From: Aliidiomarina sp. B3213
GTDB taxonomy: Bacteria > Pseudomonadota > Gammaproteobacteria > Enterobacterales > Alteromonadaceae
Direction of reading: 5' to 3'
DNA length: 64,000 bases
Assembly (NCBI RefSeq): GCF_003290085.1
Contig: NZ_QMKJ01000002.1
Span: 62,001-126,000, forward strand
Shown: positions 37,793 to 47,528 of the stretch, piece by piece
How the letters are laid out: every line of letters begins with the position of its first letter
Numbering within the stretch: position 1 is the stretch's first letter
Translations under genes and position numbers: made by a program
The notes under the pieces: generated by a model
The model's input: only the letters and a program-made list of their open reading frames with translations
The model's database searches: none
Told to the model about the DNA's origin: nothing

Positions 37793-39501
37793 TAAAAGCT
37801 TTTCTCTATCAATTCAAACGCATACGTTTTATCAATCGGCTTTTCAATCTCTTTAAGAAACCTTATATAGTCTTTCACGAAACTAGTATACCTATTTAAT
37901 ATATGCTCCTCTAAGGCGTTAATAGACCGGAGATCACCTGTGTACCCTTTGGGTAGAAAATCTGCTTCGATAATCCGTGAGTAACCTGTACTCCTAATAA
38001 ACACGATCGGCAACCTAGCCAACCAGCAATCAATGGCAATCGATGACCATCGTGTAATTGCTAAGTCAAAATCTTTGAGGTCAATACATTCGCTTGTAAT
38101 TATGGCTTTATTAAAAGACATGTAACATTCAGAGGATTGCCTTGGGTGAACTTTAATGATAAGCGCGATTCCTTTTGATTCACAAATATTTTGTAGAGAA
38201 TTCAATAAAGATTTCTCAACGTCCTGCTCCATAGGTTGAGTAAAGTAAACGATACGGTGCACTTTATCATTAAATTCAATTTTCTTTGAGACGTTCAAAT
38301 GTTTAGGGGTTTCTAAATAACGCAACTTACTAGAAAACCTTTGGTTAAATGTACTCACGCCCTCATACGATATCTTATCCGTAAGCAGAAAATTCTTCCC
38401 TACCACAAAGTCAGGCTCTGGCTTTCCAAGCATCAAAGTGGTCTGTATTTGGGTTATATTACGCTCTCCTAATGCTTTTTTGACATAATGCGCATGCGGT
38501 GTAAGCATATCAAAAGAGACCATTTTCATTCCTCTACATAACGAAAGCGACTTATAAAGCAATTCCATATCAACCGCCCGCACAATTATTTCTTTAGCGC
38601 CATAATACATAGGAAACTTTAATGATCCATTCATAACAGATATATGCGTGTTATCTTTGACGCCATTTGGTCTAAACAATGATAGCAAGCCTTTTATATA
38701 TTCTGATGCCAAGTCATACATACTCAATTGATTGTTTAAATTCACATGCATCAGTTCCTGCTCTCGCAAATTATTCGAACAACTTGAACGACTCCCAATT
38801 TGTTCATAAGACAAAAACTCAAAGCTTTCTGGCCTGAGAGTTGAGATTTTTTGGGCAAATTGAACTTGTATTTTATTTCTTACCAGCAAACCTATTTTAT
38901 TTTTATCAGGCAGATCCAAACCGAACTTATTAGTACCGGAGCTCCTATACAATTTTCTAACCACGCCCTTAAAGAAACCATATCCGAGTAGTGATAAATT
39001 TCTTATATAGAAGGAAAGGAACGGCATAAATGAAGATTTCTTTGTGAATGTAACTACAGCCTTGATATTTTTGGATTTAAAGTAATTTAGTAAAATGACG
39101 GGTAAGTAATAATTACTCTTGTAGAAAAATTTACGATTAACTTCCCCCTCCGCTTCGTATGTAAATATAAGTTGATGAAAGTATATTTCCCCAAAGTCAA
39201 TAAAATCAGGTTCAAACTTTTCAATAGCTAACTCAATCGCACTTAGCCATTTAAAGAGGGGTTCGGCTACTGATGTGTAAAATTGATTCTTTGATGCAAA
39301 AAGCTTTGACTGTATTTCTTTGTCCTGATGTTTAACCCAATTAGAAAAGTGAGTATCAAAATCCACCACCAACTCCTCGGAAACGCTTATTGAGCTGACA
39401 TCTACACAACTTTCCCTTTGATACATTCCTACAGCCAGGTTTGTATTTTTAATGTACTTTTTCTTAAAGTCTATATATAAAACTTTCTTTTCTAAACTCA
39501 A
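37792..39501 (-). CDS. Putative GT-B glycosyltransferase of unknown specificity
   Basis: 569 residues, not confidently recognised. The C-terminal part has IVYFTQPMEQDVEKSLL, ALIIKVHPRQSSECYM and DLAITRWSSIAIDCWLARLPIVFIR, which resembles the H-P and conserved acidic region of capsule transferases (KpsS, polysialyltransferase and CDP-glycerol transferase types). Since a nonulosonic acid pathway is next door, it could be a transferase for that sugar, but this is a guess. The N-terminal 250 residues have no clear match by eye. It shares 1 bp with Wzy and 38 bp with Wzx, so the three are cotranslated. Confidence 0.5.
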   Translation of the reverse strand: MSLEKKVLYIDFKKKYIKNTNLAVGMYQRESCVDVSSISVSEELVVDFDTHFSNWVKHQDKEIQSKLFASKNQFYTSVAEPLFKWLSAIELAIEKFEPDFIDFGEIYFHQLIFTYEAEGEVNRKFFYKSNYYLPVILLNYFKSKNIKAVVTFTKKSSFMPFLSFYIRNLSLLGYGFFKGVVRKLYRSSGTNKFGLDLPDKNKIGLLVRNKIQVQFAQKISTLRPESFEFLSYEQIGSRSSCSNNLREQELMHVNLNNQLSMYDLASEYIKGLLSLFRPNGVKDNTHISVMNGSLKFPMYYGAKEIIVRAVDMELLYKSLSLCRGMKMVSFDMLTPHAHYVKKALGERNITQIQTTLMLGKPEPDFVVGKNFLLTDKISYEGVSTFNQRFSSKLRYLETPKHLNVSKKIEFNDKVHRIVYFTQPMEQDVEKSLLNSLQNICESKGIALIIKVHPRQSSECYMSFNKAIITSECIDLKDFDLAITRWSSIAIDCWLARLPIVFIRSTGYSRIIEADFLPKGYTGDLRSINALEEHILNRYTSFVKDYIRFLKEIEKPIDKTYAFELIEKSF

Positions 39502-40669
39502 AATAAGCTACCGACGCGGTTAATGTTGATATAGCAAAACAAAATGTAATGGGAAGCCAAAAATATGAACTACTCAAATCCTTATTGAATATAATACCAA
39601 TACAAGTAAGTACAATGAAAGTTGTCAATGACCAACCTATTATTTTAGATCTGGATGAAATCGCAACAAAAAAAGTCATGAGAACAGAATAAGAGAATAT
39701 AGATATTTTTAACAGTGATACGGCCAAGGCTACACTCCAAACACCTTGAAAGGTTGAAAATAATCGCCCTTCTAGAGAACCGGTCACCCAATTTAAAGGC
39801 CAATAGACGAAAAGAGGGCTGCAAGATAATAAAATAACTATACACAGATATTTGCTTCTAAACGCTTTACTCTCTCTAACCTTCTGTAGAATAAAAGGAT
39901 AAAAGTAAAAGAATACAGTTGTAAGCAGTAAGTAGCCAAACATGGATATGGTATCAGCTAGTTGGTAAACACCCAAGATTTCTTCCGAAACCCGCCAAGA
40001 CTGTATCACCAAACGGTCCATAACAAGTATCAAGGAGATAATGAGTCCATTTAGGGTCATCAATACAGCAGAAATTAGATACGCCATAAATAATTTTAAA
40101 TGTAGCTTTTTGAAAAGTTGCTTCAGCGAAGATATAAAAAATGAGAAATCGAAATAAACGTAAATAAGCAGCATGACTGCTTTTGCTACAAGTAAGCTGA
40201 CGAGATATGATTCTATGTCAGTAACAAACAGGTATATTAGCAAAAGCAAAGTAAATGAGGTAAGTACATGCGCTAAGTTTACTGGTAACAACCTATATTC
40301 AACCCGAAGCTTGGCAGATAAGTAGCTGGCGAAAAAAGTGAGGATACTAACTAAGGTGACTTTCAAGATGTAACTACTTTCTATTACTATTAACGCGAGA
40401 AGCCATGTTCCAACTGAACCAAAAACTAAAAGTTTAACAGAAGCACTCATCAAACTAGCTTGTGTTTTAGGTGATTTCTTTCTGGACCAGTACTTCAAAA
40501 TTAACTGTGGAGCCCCGAAAACAGTATAATTTGAATAGGTTATAAATATTATTACTGGCATTAATTGACCTAACTGAGCAGGCCCCAAAGTTTCAGCAAG
40601 GATTAAATTAGATAATCCTAAAATTATTATTTCCAAATACTTAAAGATTGAAAATAAGAAGACATTCAA
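39464..40669 (-). CDS. Wzx-like repeat-unit flippase
   Basis: 401 residues, about 12 hydrophobic helices. The N-terminus FKYLEIIILGLSNLILAETLGPAQLGQLMPVIIFITYSN has the typical first helices and LGP..LG motif of polysaccharide flippases (MATE-like, Polysacc_synt). It would move the undecaprenyl-linked unit across the inner membrane. Strongly AT-rich codon use. A 631-bp space precedes it on the minus strand. Confidence 0.82.
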   Translation of the reverse strand: MNVFLFSIFKYLEIIILGLSNLILAETLGPAQLGQLMPVIIFITYSNYTVFGAPQLILKYWSRKKSPKTQASLMSASVKLLVFGSVGTWLLALIVIESSYILKVTLVSILTFFASYLSAKLRVEYRLLPVNLAHVLTSFTLLLLIYLFVTDIESYLVSLLVAKAVMLLIYVYFDFSFFISSLKQLFKKLHLKLFMAYLISAVLMTLNGLIISLILVMDRLVIQSWRVSEEILGVYQLADTISMFGYLLLTTVFFYFYPFILQKVRESKAFRSKYLCIVILLSCSPLFVYWPLNWVTGSLEGRLFSTFQGVWSVALAVSLLKISIFSYSVLMTFFVAISSRSKIIGWSLTTFIVLTCIGIIFNKDLSSSYFWLPITFCFAISTLTASVAYFEFRKESFIYRL

Positions 40670-41300
40670 AATACACTACCTTTACGCTGGAAAAATAAAA
40701 CACACGGATTACTTATGAACTTTTAAAAGTAAGAATGCTCGAATTCGTTAGCAGTAGATCGCTTAGTTTAGCTCGTGATAGTTAACCGTTGGCATCCACT
40801 CGGATTCTAAACCTCTAAATTCATGCCCGATAGAATTTAGTCTCAAAAGTTGCCTTTTCGATTCTCACTTTTATAAGCTAATAAAACCAAACTTCCAGTT
40901 GCAAGGGATTTTCCTCTGATACGAAGCAGGCATTGTCATGCGTCTAACTAATTTAGTCGCGAACGCTGATCATAGTCGTTATTGACGCCAACAATTAATG
41001 CTGACAACAACCTGTTGTGTTAGGCCTCTGAACTTTACGTTCAATTACGCGGCACTTCTCATGCTCTTTAATAGCATGAGATTTTTATGCGCAGCTATAA
41101 GATTGCTCCTATACAGAGCTCGCCGCCCAAGTTAGACGTTTTCACTTTACACCCGATATTATTTTATTGTCATTGAACACTTGTGCTTTAGAGGTAATAC
41201 CTGCAACCTGAAGTGGTGTTCGACTTTCGTCTACCGCAACAGGCATGCAGATACATGTTAGATACACTGAAAACTAGCCGTATTCAAATAGAAAACAGCT
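40670..41300. other. 631-bp non-coding spacer within the polysaccharide locus
   Basis: No gene of plausible length or composition was found on either strand. It contains a hairpin CTCATGCT-CTTTAAT-AGCATGAG (41058-41080) followed by ATTTTTAT, which would terminate a plus-strand transcript, although no plus-strand gene precedes it. Short stretches resemble half-sites of integron attC (GTCTAAC near 40942, GTTAGGC near 41020) but no full site forms. It separates AT-rich wzx/wzy genes from the nonulosonate genes and may mark a recombination joint. Confidence 0.6.
41058..41086 (+). terminator. Terminator-like hairpin in the spacer
   Basis: An 8-bp perfect stem (CTCATGCT/AGCATGAG) with a 7-base loop and a following ATTTTTAT. 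On the minus strand, where the operon is read, there is no T run, so it should not stop the operon. Confidence 0.5.
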
Positions 41301-41987
41301 TTACCCAGATATAAAATACTCAGCTAACGCCCAGTCCTCTGCTGTGTCGATATCAATCGCCTCAGAACTTCTCAACTGAAAAAATGGAATGCTACTTTCA
41401 GTCACAAACGCGCGGTCTCTTTTTAAACTCTCTGGCGCTAAAATATATATTGATCCGTTTAACTCCCAGGCTTGGTTATAGTCCTGTGACCGTTTATTTA
41501 TGTGCTCCCACCCCATCAGGGGAACCATAGTATCTTCTTCACAATAAAAACACCAAGATGGGTTGCTTGCAGCTTTACTGACACTGATTACCGATTTTTT
41601 ACCTTTATGTTTAGCAAAAAGATTTACAGCAGCACAGATAGAATGTGGCGTTCTGAAAGGTGACGTTGGTTGTAGTAGCATTACACCATCTACCGTTCCA
41701 TTTATAGACTCATAATATTTAACTGCATGTAACACCACATCAACACTTGTCGCTGTGTCTGATGCTAGATTAGCAGGCCTCAAGAAAGGTACCGAGGCTC
41801 CTGCTTTCTTAGCGATATCTGCAATTCCCTCATCATCAGTTGAAACAATAATAGATTCGCAGCATTTGCTCTCTAGCGCAGCATCTATAGTCCAGTTGAT
41901 AAGAGGTTTGCCAGCCAATACTTTTGTATTCTTACCTGGTAAACGCTTTGAACCAGCTCTCGCAGGTATGATTGCAATAATCTTCAT
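41301..41987 (-). CDS. legF: CMP-nonulosonate (legionaminate/sialate-type) cytidylyltransferase
   Basis: About 228 residues from MKIIAIIPARAGSKRLPGKN, which is the family start; a longer start at 42032 adds 15 non-family residues. Motifs: IIPARAGSKRLPGKN nucleotide-binding loop, LLQPTSPFRTPHS, and DIDTAEDW near the end, as in NeuA, LegF and PtmB. It activates the 9-carbon sugar with CTP. The neighbours PtmE-like and LegI-like genes point to legionaminic-type sugar. Last gene of the pathway set before the 631-bp spacer. Confidence 0.9.
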   Translation of the reverse strand: MKIIAIIPARAGSKRLPGKNTKVLAGKPLINWTIDAALESKCCESIIVSTDDEGIADIAKKAGASVPFLRPANLASDTATSVDVVLHAVKYYESINGTVDGVMLLQPTSPFRTPHSICAAVNLFAKHKGKKSVISVSKAASNPSWCFYCEEDTMVPLMGWEHINKRSQDYNQAWELNGSIYILAPESLKRDRAFVTESSIPFFQLRSSEAIDIDTAEDWALAEYFISG

Positions 41988-42043
41988 GTTAAATGAGTTC
42001 CAAAAGCCAGCGATTTGATTTTTTGCTAACAAAAATTACGCTT

Positions 42044-43096
42044 TCAAAGATCTAAACTCAAGATATCGATTTGCGCACGTTTATAATCTTCTACACGACC
42101 AATATCCAACCAATATTCATGAATCGGAAACATTAATACCTTGTCATTTCTCTTTATAGCTTGTTCAAGCAAAGTTGGCATATCAAGTCGCTGATTTTCC
42201 TTTACAGATTTTCTCAACTTTGGACTGACAACATAGATTCCTGCATTTACAAAGTGGCGCTGGATCGGCTTCTCAATCATTGACGTAACCTGATTACCCT
42301 CTCCACTAATAACACCAAAAGGCACTTGATATTCATACTCTCGAACACACATTGTCGCGCAGGAATTATGGCTATTATGAAATTCTAGTAATTTCTCAAA
42401 ATCGACGTTTGTTAAGACGTCTCCGTTCATGAGAATCATTGGCAAATCGACTATATCGTCTGGAAGTAAGCCTAACGCCCCGCCGGTACCAAGAGGTTCG
42501 TCTTCATGCACATAGGTTATGTTGATACGCCATTTACTGCCATCCTGAAAGTACTCTCTTATTTTTTCTGGCATATAGTGGGTTGAAATATAGAAATTAA
42601 TAAAACCAGCTTTAATAAAGCTTTCTAATACAATTTCAAGTATAGGCTTTTCACCGACTTTGAGCAGGGGCTTCGGGCAGTTGTCTGTTAAAGGCCTCAA
42701 CCTTGTGCCAAAACCACCAGCCATCAAGAAAACAGGATTTTGATAATGCGTTTGAAGATTTCTATGTTGCCATGTCTCAAGACCTATAACTCTACCTCGT
42801 TCAACAATAGGAATCGCGAGAATGCTGTGCTCTTGCATCATCTTCACAGTTTCTCTACGGCTTGTACCAGGAGCAACGGTTAAGGGCTTTCTGTGCATTA
42901 CTGTTGATACTTGCTCTTCCAAGGACAAATTCTTTAGTATACCGCGCCTAATATCTCCATCAGTAATCACACCGAGAAGGTTTAAATTATCGTCTGTCAC
43001 CAGCACTAAACGTAAGGCCTCTGAATCCATAACATCCATAGCTTCACGCACTGTAGCCTCAGGTGCTACCAAAATATTTTTCCAGTTATAACTCAT
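42044..43096 (-). CDS. ptmE: CBS-domain sugar nucleotidyltransferase, PtmE/LegX-type
   Basis: 350 residues. Two CBS motifs fill the first 115 residues (VREAMDVMDSEALRLVLVTDDNLNLLGVITDGDIRRGI; SRRETVKMMQEHSILAIPIV), then a nucleotidyltransferase domain with FLMAGGFGTRLRPLTDNCPKPLL. PtmE is known from the Campylobacter legionaminic pathway as a glucosamine-1-phosphate guanylyltransferase, giving GDP-linked intermediates. The CBS part may sense nucleotides. It sits 56 bp before the LegF start. Confidence 0.87.
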   Translation of the reverse strand: MSYNWKNILVAPEATVREAMDVMDSEALRLVLVTDDNLNLLGVITDGDIRRGILKNLSLEEQVSTVMHRKPLTVAPGTSRRETVKMMQEHSILAIPIVERGRVIGLETWQHRNLQTHYQNPVFLMAGGFGTRLRPLTDNCPKPLLKVGEKPILEIVLESFIKAGFINFYISTHYMPEKIREYFQDGSKWRINITYVHEDEPLGTGGALGLLPDDIVDLPMILMNGDVLTNVDFEKLLEFHNSHNSCATMCVREYEYQVPFGVISGEGNQVTSMIEKPIQRHFVNAGIYVVSPKLRKSVKENQRLDMPTLLEQAIKRNDKVLMFPIHEYWLDIGRVEDYKRAQIDILSLDL

Positions 43097-43108
43097 AACA
43101 ATATTGCC

Positions 43109-43741
43109 TCAACAAATAAATGGCTTAGCAACATAATGCTTTGAATTATCGGATAAGTCCGAAACAACAGTTGACCCGGCTCCGACCATAACGTTCTCAC
43201 CAATTAATGTTGATTGAATAACACTTGCTCCAGTTCCTATGTGTACGTTATTTCCAGATACTACACCACCACATAATACAGCACCCGGAGCTATATGGTT
43301 GTACCTACCAATCATACAATCATGTTCGATGATCGCTCCGGAATTAACAATCGTACCTTCACCAATAAGACTATGAGCATTTACAATTGCACCGTGTATG
43401 ACTTGCGCCCCCTCTTCAAGACGAGCAAATTCAGATACCATTGCTTTAGGAGATACAACCGTTAGAAACCGATAGCCATGCTGACGAAAGTGCTGCTGTA
43501 TTTTTTTTCTCAACGAATTACCTGGCATCGAACCAATAGCATTAACAAGGTAGATTTGTTCTTTATCAAAACCAAGCACTGCATCATCCGATTCGTAGCA
43601 AGGGATACCTTCAAATACTGTTTTTGCTTCAGGTTTATCTCTTGCAACTACACCCAAAATAGTCTTATCAAGCTGTCGAAGGATATCTATCAATACGGTA
43701 GCATGCCCCCCTGCTCCAAGCACTAATACAGGTTTACTCAC
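43109..43741 (-). CDS. NeuD/LegH-like acetyltransferase
   Basis: 210 residues with KPVLVLGAGGHATVLIDILRQ at the start and a hexapeptide helix (GAIVNAHSLIGEGTIVNSGAIIEHDCMIG; GGVVSGNNVHIGTGASVI). It is a paralogue-type relative of the PglD-like gene at 30465 but sits in the nonulosonate set, so it probably acetylates the 4-amino intermediate made by the LegC-like enzyme. NeuD-like O-acetylation is an alternative. It overlaps legI by 8 bp. Confidence 0.85.
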   Translation of the reverse strand: MSKPVLVLGAGGHATVLIDILRQLDKTILGVVARDKPEAKTVFEGIPCYESDDAVLGFDKEQIYLVNAIGSMPGNSLRKKIQQHFRQHGYRFLTVVSPKAMVSEFARLEEGAQVIHGAIVNAHSLIGEGTIVNSGAIIEHDCMIGRYNHIAPGAVLCGGVVSGNNVHIGTGASVIQSTLIGENVMVGAGSTVVSDLSDNSKHYVAKPFIC

Positions 43742-44810
43742 TAATCAACTCCCCAGACTTATAATCGGTTGAAGCTTGCTTTTCCTGAATTGTCCAGTAG
43801 TCATATGGGCTCATACCGTTACCTGGCCTTTTTATCAAGATATTTTGTGCAGAGAATAATTCACCAGCACGTATATCCTGACTCGCGACAATACTTTTTC
43901 TTACGGAGTTCATATTGATGATTTCTGAAGGCCTTGGTCCTTTGATACCATCACCTAAAGCTAGCTCTACAGCCCGAACACCTTGCACCATCGACTTGAG
44001 TTCTTCAGGGTCAAGTGACGCTCTATGGTCTGGTCCTTCTAGATTCTTATCCACGGTGAAGTGCTTTTCAATTAATCTAGCTCCTCGAGCCACTGCAGCT
44101 AGGGGAACAACGATACCTTCACTATGATCAGAGTAACCAACCGTCAAACCAAAAGCGGCGCCGATAGTATCCATCCCCCGAAGATTAATATCATTCAATG
44201 GTGCTGGATATTCTGAGGTACAATGTAATATGGTAACTTTTTGTCTAAGTGCTGCTTTACCCTCATCGGAAAAATAAGCTGCTCGAAAAGCATCTATTGA
44301 TGGGTTAGTGTCCCTCTTGGCTGTGTAGCCGAAAGCTATAACCCCAAGCACGGCTTCAATGTCAGCCAAAGTAGCCATACCAGTTGAAACAATTAAATCG
44401 CAACCTGTTCTCGCGTGTTCCAAAACTAGTGGAGCGTTAGTGATTTCACCTGAAGGTATTTTTAAGCGTTTAAGGCCCAGTACATCTACCAAAAAAGAAA
44501 GGCTCTCACTGTCAAATGCAGTAGATAGGAATTCAATACCCAATTCATTACAATATTTGATCAACTTATGATGAGCATCGTAACTCAATTCTAATCGCTT
44601 GAGCATTTCGAGCTGGGACTCTTTCTTACCTGTATTCGCGGTTTGATAACTGGCCTGAGAGGCTTGTGCGGTAGCTATATTAGCAGCTTTAAATGTTTGA
44701 AACTTAACTATGTCAGCGCCCGCCTCAAAAGCTTTATCAACGAGCCTAAACGCAAGATCCTCTTGGCCGTTATGGTTTACTCCCGCTTCAGCGATTATTA
44801 ATGTTTTCAT
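43734..44810 (-). CDS. legI: Nonulosonate synthase, LegI/NeuB family
   Basis: 358 residues. It condenses a 6-carbon amino sugar with PEP. Visible: IIAEAGVNHNG (5-15), KFQTFKA, LKIPSGEITN, STGMATL, LHCTSEYPAP, GYSDHSEG and EKHFTVDK, then a C-terminal antifreeze-like SAF domain (MNSVRKSIVASQDIRAGELFS). N,N'-diacetyllegionaminate is the most likely product given the LegB/LegC/LegG set. It overlaps its neighbours by 4-8 bp. Confidence 0.92.
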   Translation of the reverse strand: MKTLIIAEAGVNHNGQEDLAFRLVDKAFEAGADIVKFQTFKAANIATAQASQASYQTANTGKKESQLEMLKRLELSYDAHHKLIKYCNELGIEFLSTAFDSESLSFLVDVLGLKRLKIPSGEITNAPLVLEHARTGCDLIVSTGMATLADIEAVLGVIAFGYTAKRDTNPSIDAFRAAYFSDEGKAALRQKVTILHCTSEYPAPLNDINLRGMDTIGAAFGLTVGYSDHSEGIVVPLAAVARGARLIEKHFTVDKNLEGPDHRASLDPEELKSMVQGVRAVELALGDGIKGPRPSEIINMNSVRKSIVASQDIRAGELFSAQNILIKRPGNGMSPYDYWTIQEKQASTDYKSGELISE

Positions 44811-45475
44811 ATAATTTCCTTAATCAGCATGAAAGCTTCCGCCGCAAGGCTATTCGATTGCGCACCTCGCACGCGAGCAAGAGATTCTAAGGCAATCAAA
44901 CTTCTTGGAAACGGAAAATCCGCTATCTCCGATTCAAAAATTGTAAGAATCTCAAGTTTCTTGTTGATATGCTCACTAATATCGACAAACACATTCGGTT
45001 TAAATCCACCATCTTCTGGTTTCATACCAAAATCTGTTTCCGAGATTGTTTCATAAGCTAATATCCGTTTCACAAAAGGATATCGGAATGACTTCGTTGC
45101 CGACATCACCGCATCGTATACGATTTCATGATCACTATGGGCATCATTTCGATATGCGGTCAACACCTGTTCGGGCTCTAGTTCCTTTATTATATTTGAG
45201 ATTGAGGTAATTAGGTGCCCCATAGTCACTTTATCTAGCCCTGCAGGTTCATATCCTAGCTCATGCACTGATGAAAAGGGATACTGCACCGATATCTTAT
45301 TAATTTCATCTCTTCGGGTCTTCACCCTATCCTTCGAAAATCCAAACTCTTCTTTTACCTGAGTGACTATAAGCCAATGCAATTCATACCCCATAGAGGC
45401 ATACTTAAGCAATGTGCCTCCGCAGCCAAGTGTTTCATCATCGGCATGAGGAGCAACGACCAATAATTTTTTCAT
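44807..45475 (-). CDS. PIG-L family N-deacetylase
   Basis: 222 residues with VVAPHADDETLGCGGTLLKYA (metal site with A replacing P in the usual HPDDE) and YRNDAHSDHEIVYDAV (second His pair). PIG-L enzymes remove N-acetyl groups from sugars. It sits between legI and a formyltransferase gene, with 4-bp overlaps on both sides, so it may expose an amino group for formylation. The step in the pathway is inferred. Confidence 0.87.
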   Translation of the reverse strand: MKKLLVVAPHADDETLGCGGTLLKYASMGYELHWLIVTQVKEEFGFSKDRVKTRRDEINKISVQYPFSSVHELGYEPAGLDKVTMGHLITSISNIIKELEPEQVLTAYRNDAHSDHEIVYDAVMSATKSFRYPFVKRILAYETISETDFGMKPEDGGFKPNVFVDISEHINKKLEILTIFESEIADFPFPRSLIALESLARVRGAQSNSLAAEAFMLIKEII

Positions 45476-46365
45476 AAATATTCTCCAACTTTCGGCACTG
45501 GAGAGGCTTCATTAACTCTTATCCAAATACTGGATTCACCACCACATTTTATAAGGATTCTATCGCTATTATGTTCTACCACCTTACCGGGCTCTATGTT
45601 TCTTGGCGCAGGCTTATTCTCCAACCAACTTTTTGAAACTTTTACGTAGGTCTCTTTAAAAATAAATTCTGCATTCGGGTAAGGTGCTGCTAACGCTCTT
45701 ATCAGATCGTGAATTGCTTTAGCTGGCATCCGCCAGTCAATAATTCCATCTGTCCTTGAACGCTTACGCCAATAGTTTGCAACCGATGAATCTTGCTTTA
45801 TTACAGAGAACTGAGAAGTGTTCAGATATTCCTCTGTAAGTTCTGCTATCTGTCGTTGCGAGATGTTAAGAATTTTTTTATACAGGCTTCCAGCGCAGTC
45901 CTTATCTTCTATTACTATATTTCTTTGATTAATAATAGGCCCCGAGTCAGCACCTTCATCCATAAGAAAAAAAGTCGACGCGGTTTCTTTAAGCCCAAGA
46001 GCTAATGCCCATATTATCGGGTGGCGACCACGATTCCTTGGGAGTTTCGCTGGATGAAAGCCGATAACGCCATCCTTAGGAAGATTCAATATAGAAGACC
46101 TTAAGATTTCACTCCACCCAATACAATAAATCAAATCAAGTTCAAATCGCTTCAAAAAGGTCTCCGGAGATTGATCGCTTTCATCAACACAAATAAAAGG
46201 GATATTGTTTGACCGGCAAATAGGAGTCAAATCTTTGAAATCTGCATTAAATGAGGAGTTACTTCTTGTTACGACAGCAACAACTTCAATACCGTCCATC
46301 GCCATTAATGTAGAAAGTGCCAGCCAACTAGATTCAACACAGCCTATGAAACCAACCTGTTTCAT
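45472..46365 (-). CDS. Sugar N-formyltransferase (Fmt-like)
   Basis: 297 residues. Formyl_trans_N fold with GFHPAKLPRNRGRHPIIWAL and DEGADSGPIINQ, where H and D of the usual N-H-D set are seen but the Asn position is Gly. The C-terminal part keeps a small Formyl_trans_C-like segment (RIRVNEA.. GE). N-formyl-transferases use 10-formyl-THF. Context with PIG-L suggests N-formylation of the nonulosonic acid or of a precursor. Overlaps: 4 bp with legG, 4 bp with PIG-L. Confidence 0.83.
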   Translation of the reverse strand: MKQVGFIGCVESSWLALSTLMAMDGIEVVAVVTRSNSSFNADFKDLTPICRSNNIPFICVDESDQSPETFLKRFELDLIYCIGWSEILRSSILNLPKDGVIGFHPAKLPRNRGRHPIIWALALGLKETASTFFLMDEGADSGPIINQRNIVIEDKDCAGSLYKKILNISQRQIAELTEEYLNTSQFSVIKQDSSVANYWRKRSRTDGIIDWRMPAKAIHDLIRALAAPYPNAEFIFKETYVKVSKSWLENKPAPRNIEPGKVVEHNSDRILIKCGGESSIWIRVNEASPVPKVGEYL

Positions 46366-47528
46366 GCATCATTCCCCAAATCATAGAATTTCTTTTGAAG
46401 AATCCCATCGAGATTCTCATTCGCAAGCACATGGACAATAGAACTCGAACTCCCTCCCCCCCCATAAGGGTTGCTTTGTAACTTACACTCCTCAATAAAC
46501 TCCTTTGAAAGTGCAAGTTTTATAGCTGTAGAAATTGACTCTCTATCTTCTTCACATTTGATCACAGTTTTACCAGCAATCCGACCTGCTTGCCTTTCCC
46601 CTATATCAACCGTGGGGACGTTAAAAGTGGGAGCCTCAATTAATCCGCTAGATGAATTTCCAATTACTGCACTACATCCTTTCAACAAGCTCAAATATCT
46701 CAGTTGCCCAAGCGACCGCGCTAAATAGACTCTATCGGAGTTCTCATCCCGAAACCTCTCAAGCATGGAAATAATGCGGCGACCATTTGGATCAGCGTTC
46801 GGGTATGAAATCACACATTTATAATCGGGGAATAGTGTCAAGCATTCCAATAAATTAGCAAGAGCTTGGGACTCTCCGTCATCGGCTAGAGTTACCGGAT
46901 GGTAGGTAACCATAAAGTAGTCTTTTGTCAAGTCAAAATCTAATGAACTGGATAAGTCATCAACATCCAAAAGGTTCATCTTGACAATGTTATCGATTCC
47001 AGGTGCACCGACATTAAATACTCGCCTAGGTTGTTCCCCTAGTTGAATTATTCGCTTTCGATAAGTTTCAGTTGCTGCAAAGTGAAGATGTGCCATTTTA
47101 GTCAAAGAATGACGAACAGCTTCATCAATAAGCCCTTCAGTGGTTTCACCACCATGAATATGTGCTATTGGAATACGAGACAGCATAGCCGCCTGAGCTA
47201 CAGCTAAGGCTTCAAATCTATCACCTAAAACAACGAGTACATCCGGCTTGTGCCGTTCGAGTACTTCGCTCGCGTTAATAGTTGCCAGAGCCATGGACTT
47301 AGCCACACCTACTGGAGTGTCAGACGATAACAAAAAATTCAGTTCTTCGGTTATACTAAAACCATCCAGTCTGATTTGGTCGATTGTATATCCAAACTCT
47401 TGAGACAGATGCATACCCCCTACATACAGTTGAAGTTCTAACGAAATAGATTCTTGTATCTCTCTCATGATCCAGTATAACAGGCCATATTCAGCTCTGG
47501 TTCCTGTAAAAACAGCTATTTTTCTCAT
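46362..47528 (-). CDS. legG: Hydrolysing NDP-sugar 2-epimerase, LegG/NeuC type
   Basis: 388 residues. The start RKIAVFTGTRAEYGLLYWIM and HIHGGETTEGLIDEAVRHSLTKMAHLHF are typical of the NeuC/LegG/NnaA group, as is GNSSSGLIEAPTFNVPTVDIG. It removes the nucleotide and inverts C2 to give the ManNAc-like substrate for LegI. It is distinct from the WecB at 51135, which does not release UDP. Confidence 0.92.
   Translation of the reverse strand: MRKIAVFTGTRAEYGLLYWIMREIQESISLELQLYVGGMHLSQEFGYTIDQIRLDGFSITEELNFLLSSDTPVGVAKSMALATINASEVLERHKPDVLVVLGDRFEALAVAQAAMLSRIPIAHIHGGETTEGLIDEAVRHSLTKMAHLHFAATETYRKRIIQLGEQPRRVFNVGAPGIDNIVKMNLLDVDDLSSSLDFDLTKDYFMVTYHPVTLADDGESQALANLLECLTLFPDYKCVISYPNADPNGRRIISMLERFRDENSDRVYLARSLGQLRYLSLLKGCSAVIGNSSSGLIEAPTFNVPTVDIGERQAGRIAGKTVIKCEEDRESISTAIKLALSKEFIEECKLQSNPYGGGGSSSSIVHVLANENLDGILQKKFYDLGNDA

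Noticed and set aside
40935-41140. Integron attC-like sites (GTCTAAC and GTTAGGC/GTTAGAC half-sites)
   Set aside because: The half-sites are spaced without internal L boxes or a pairing stem, no integrase or cassette genes are seen.
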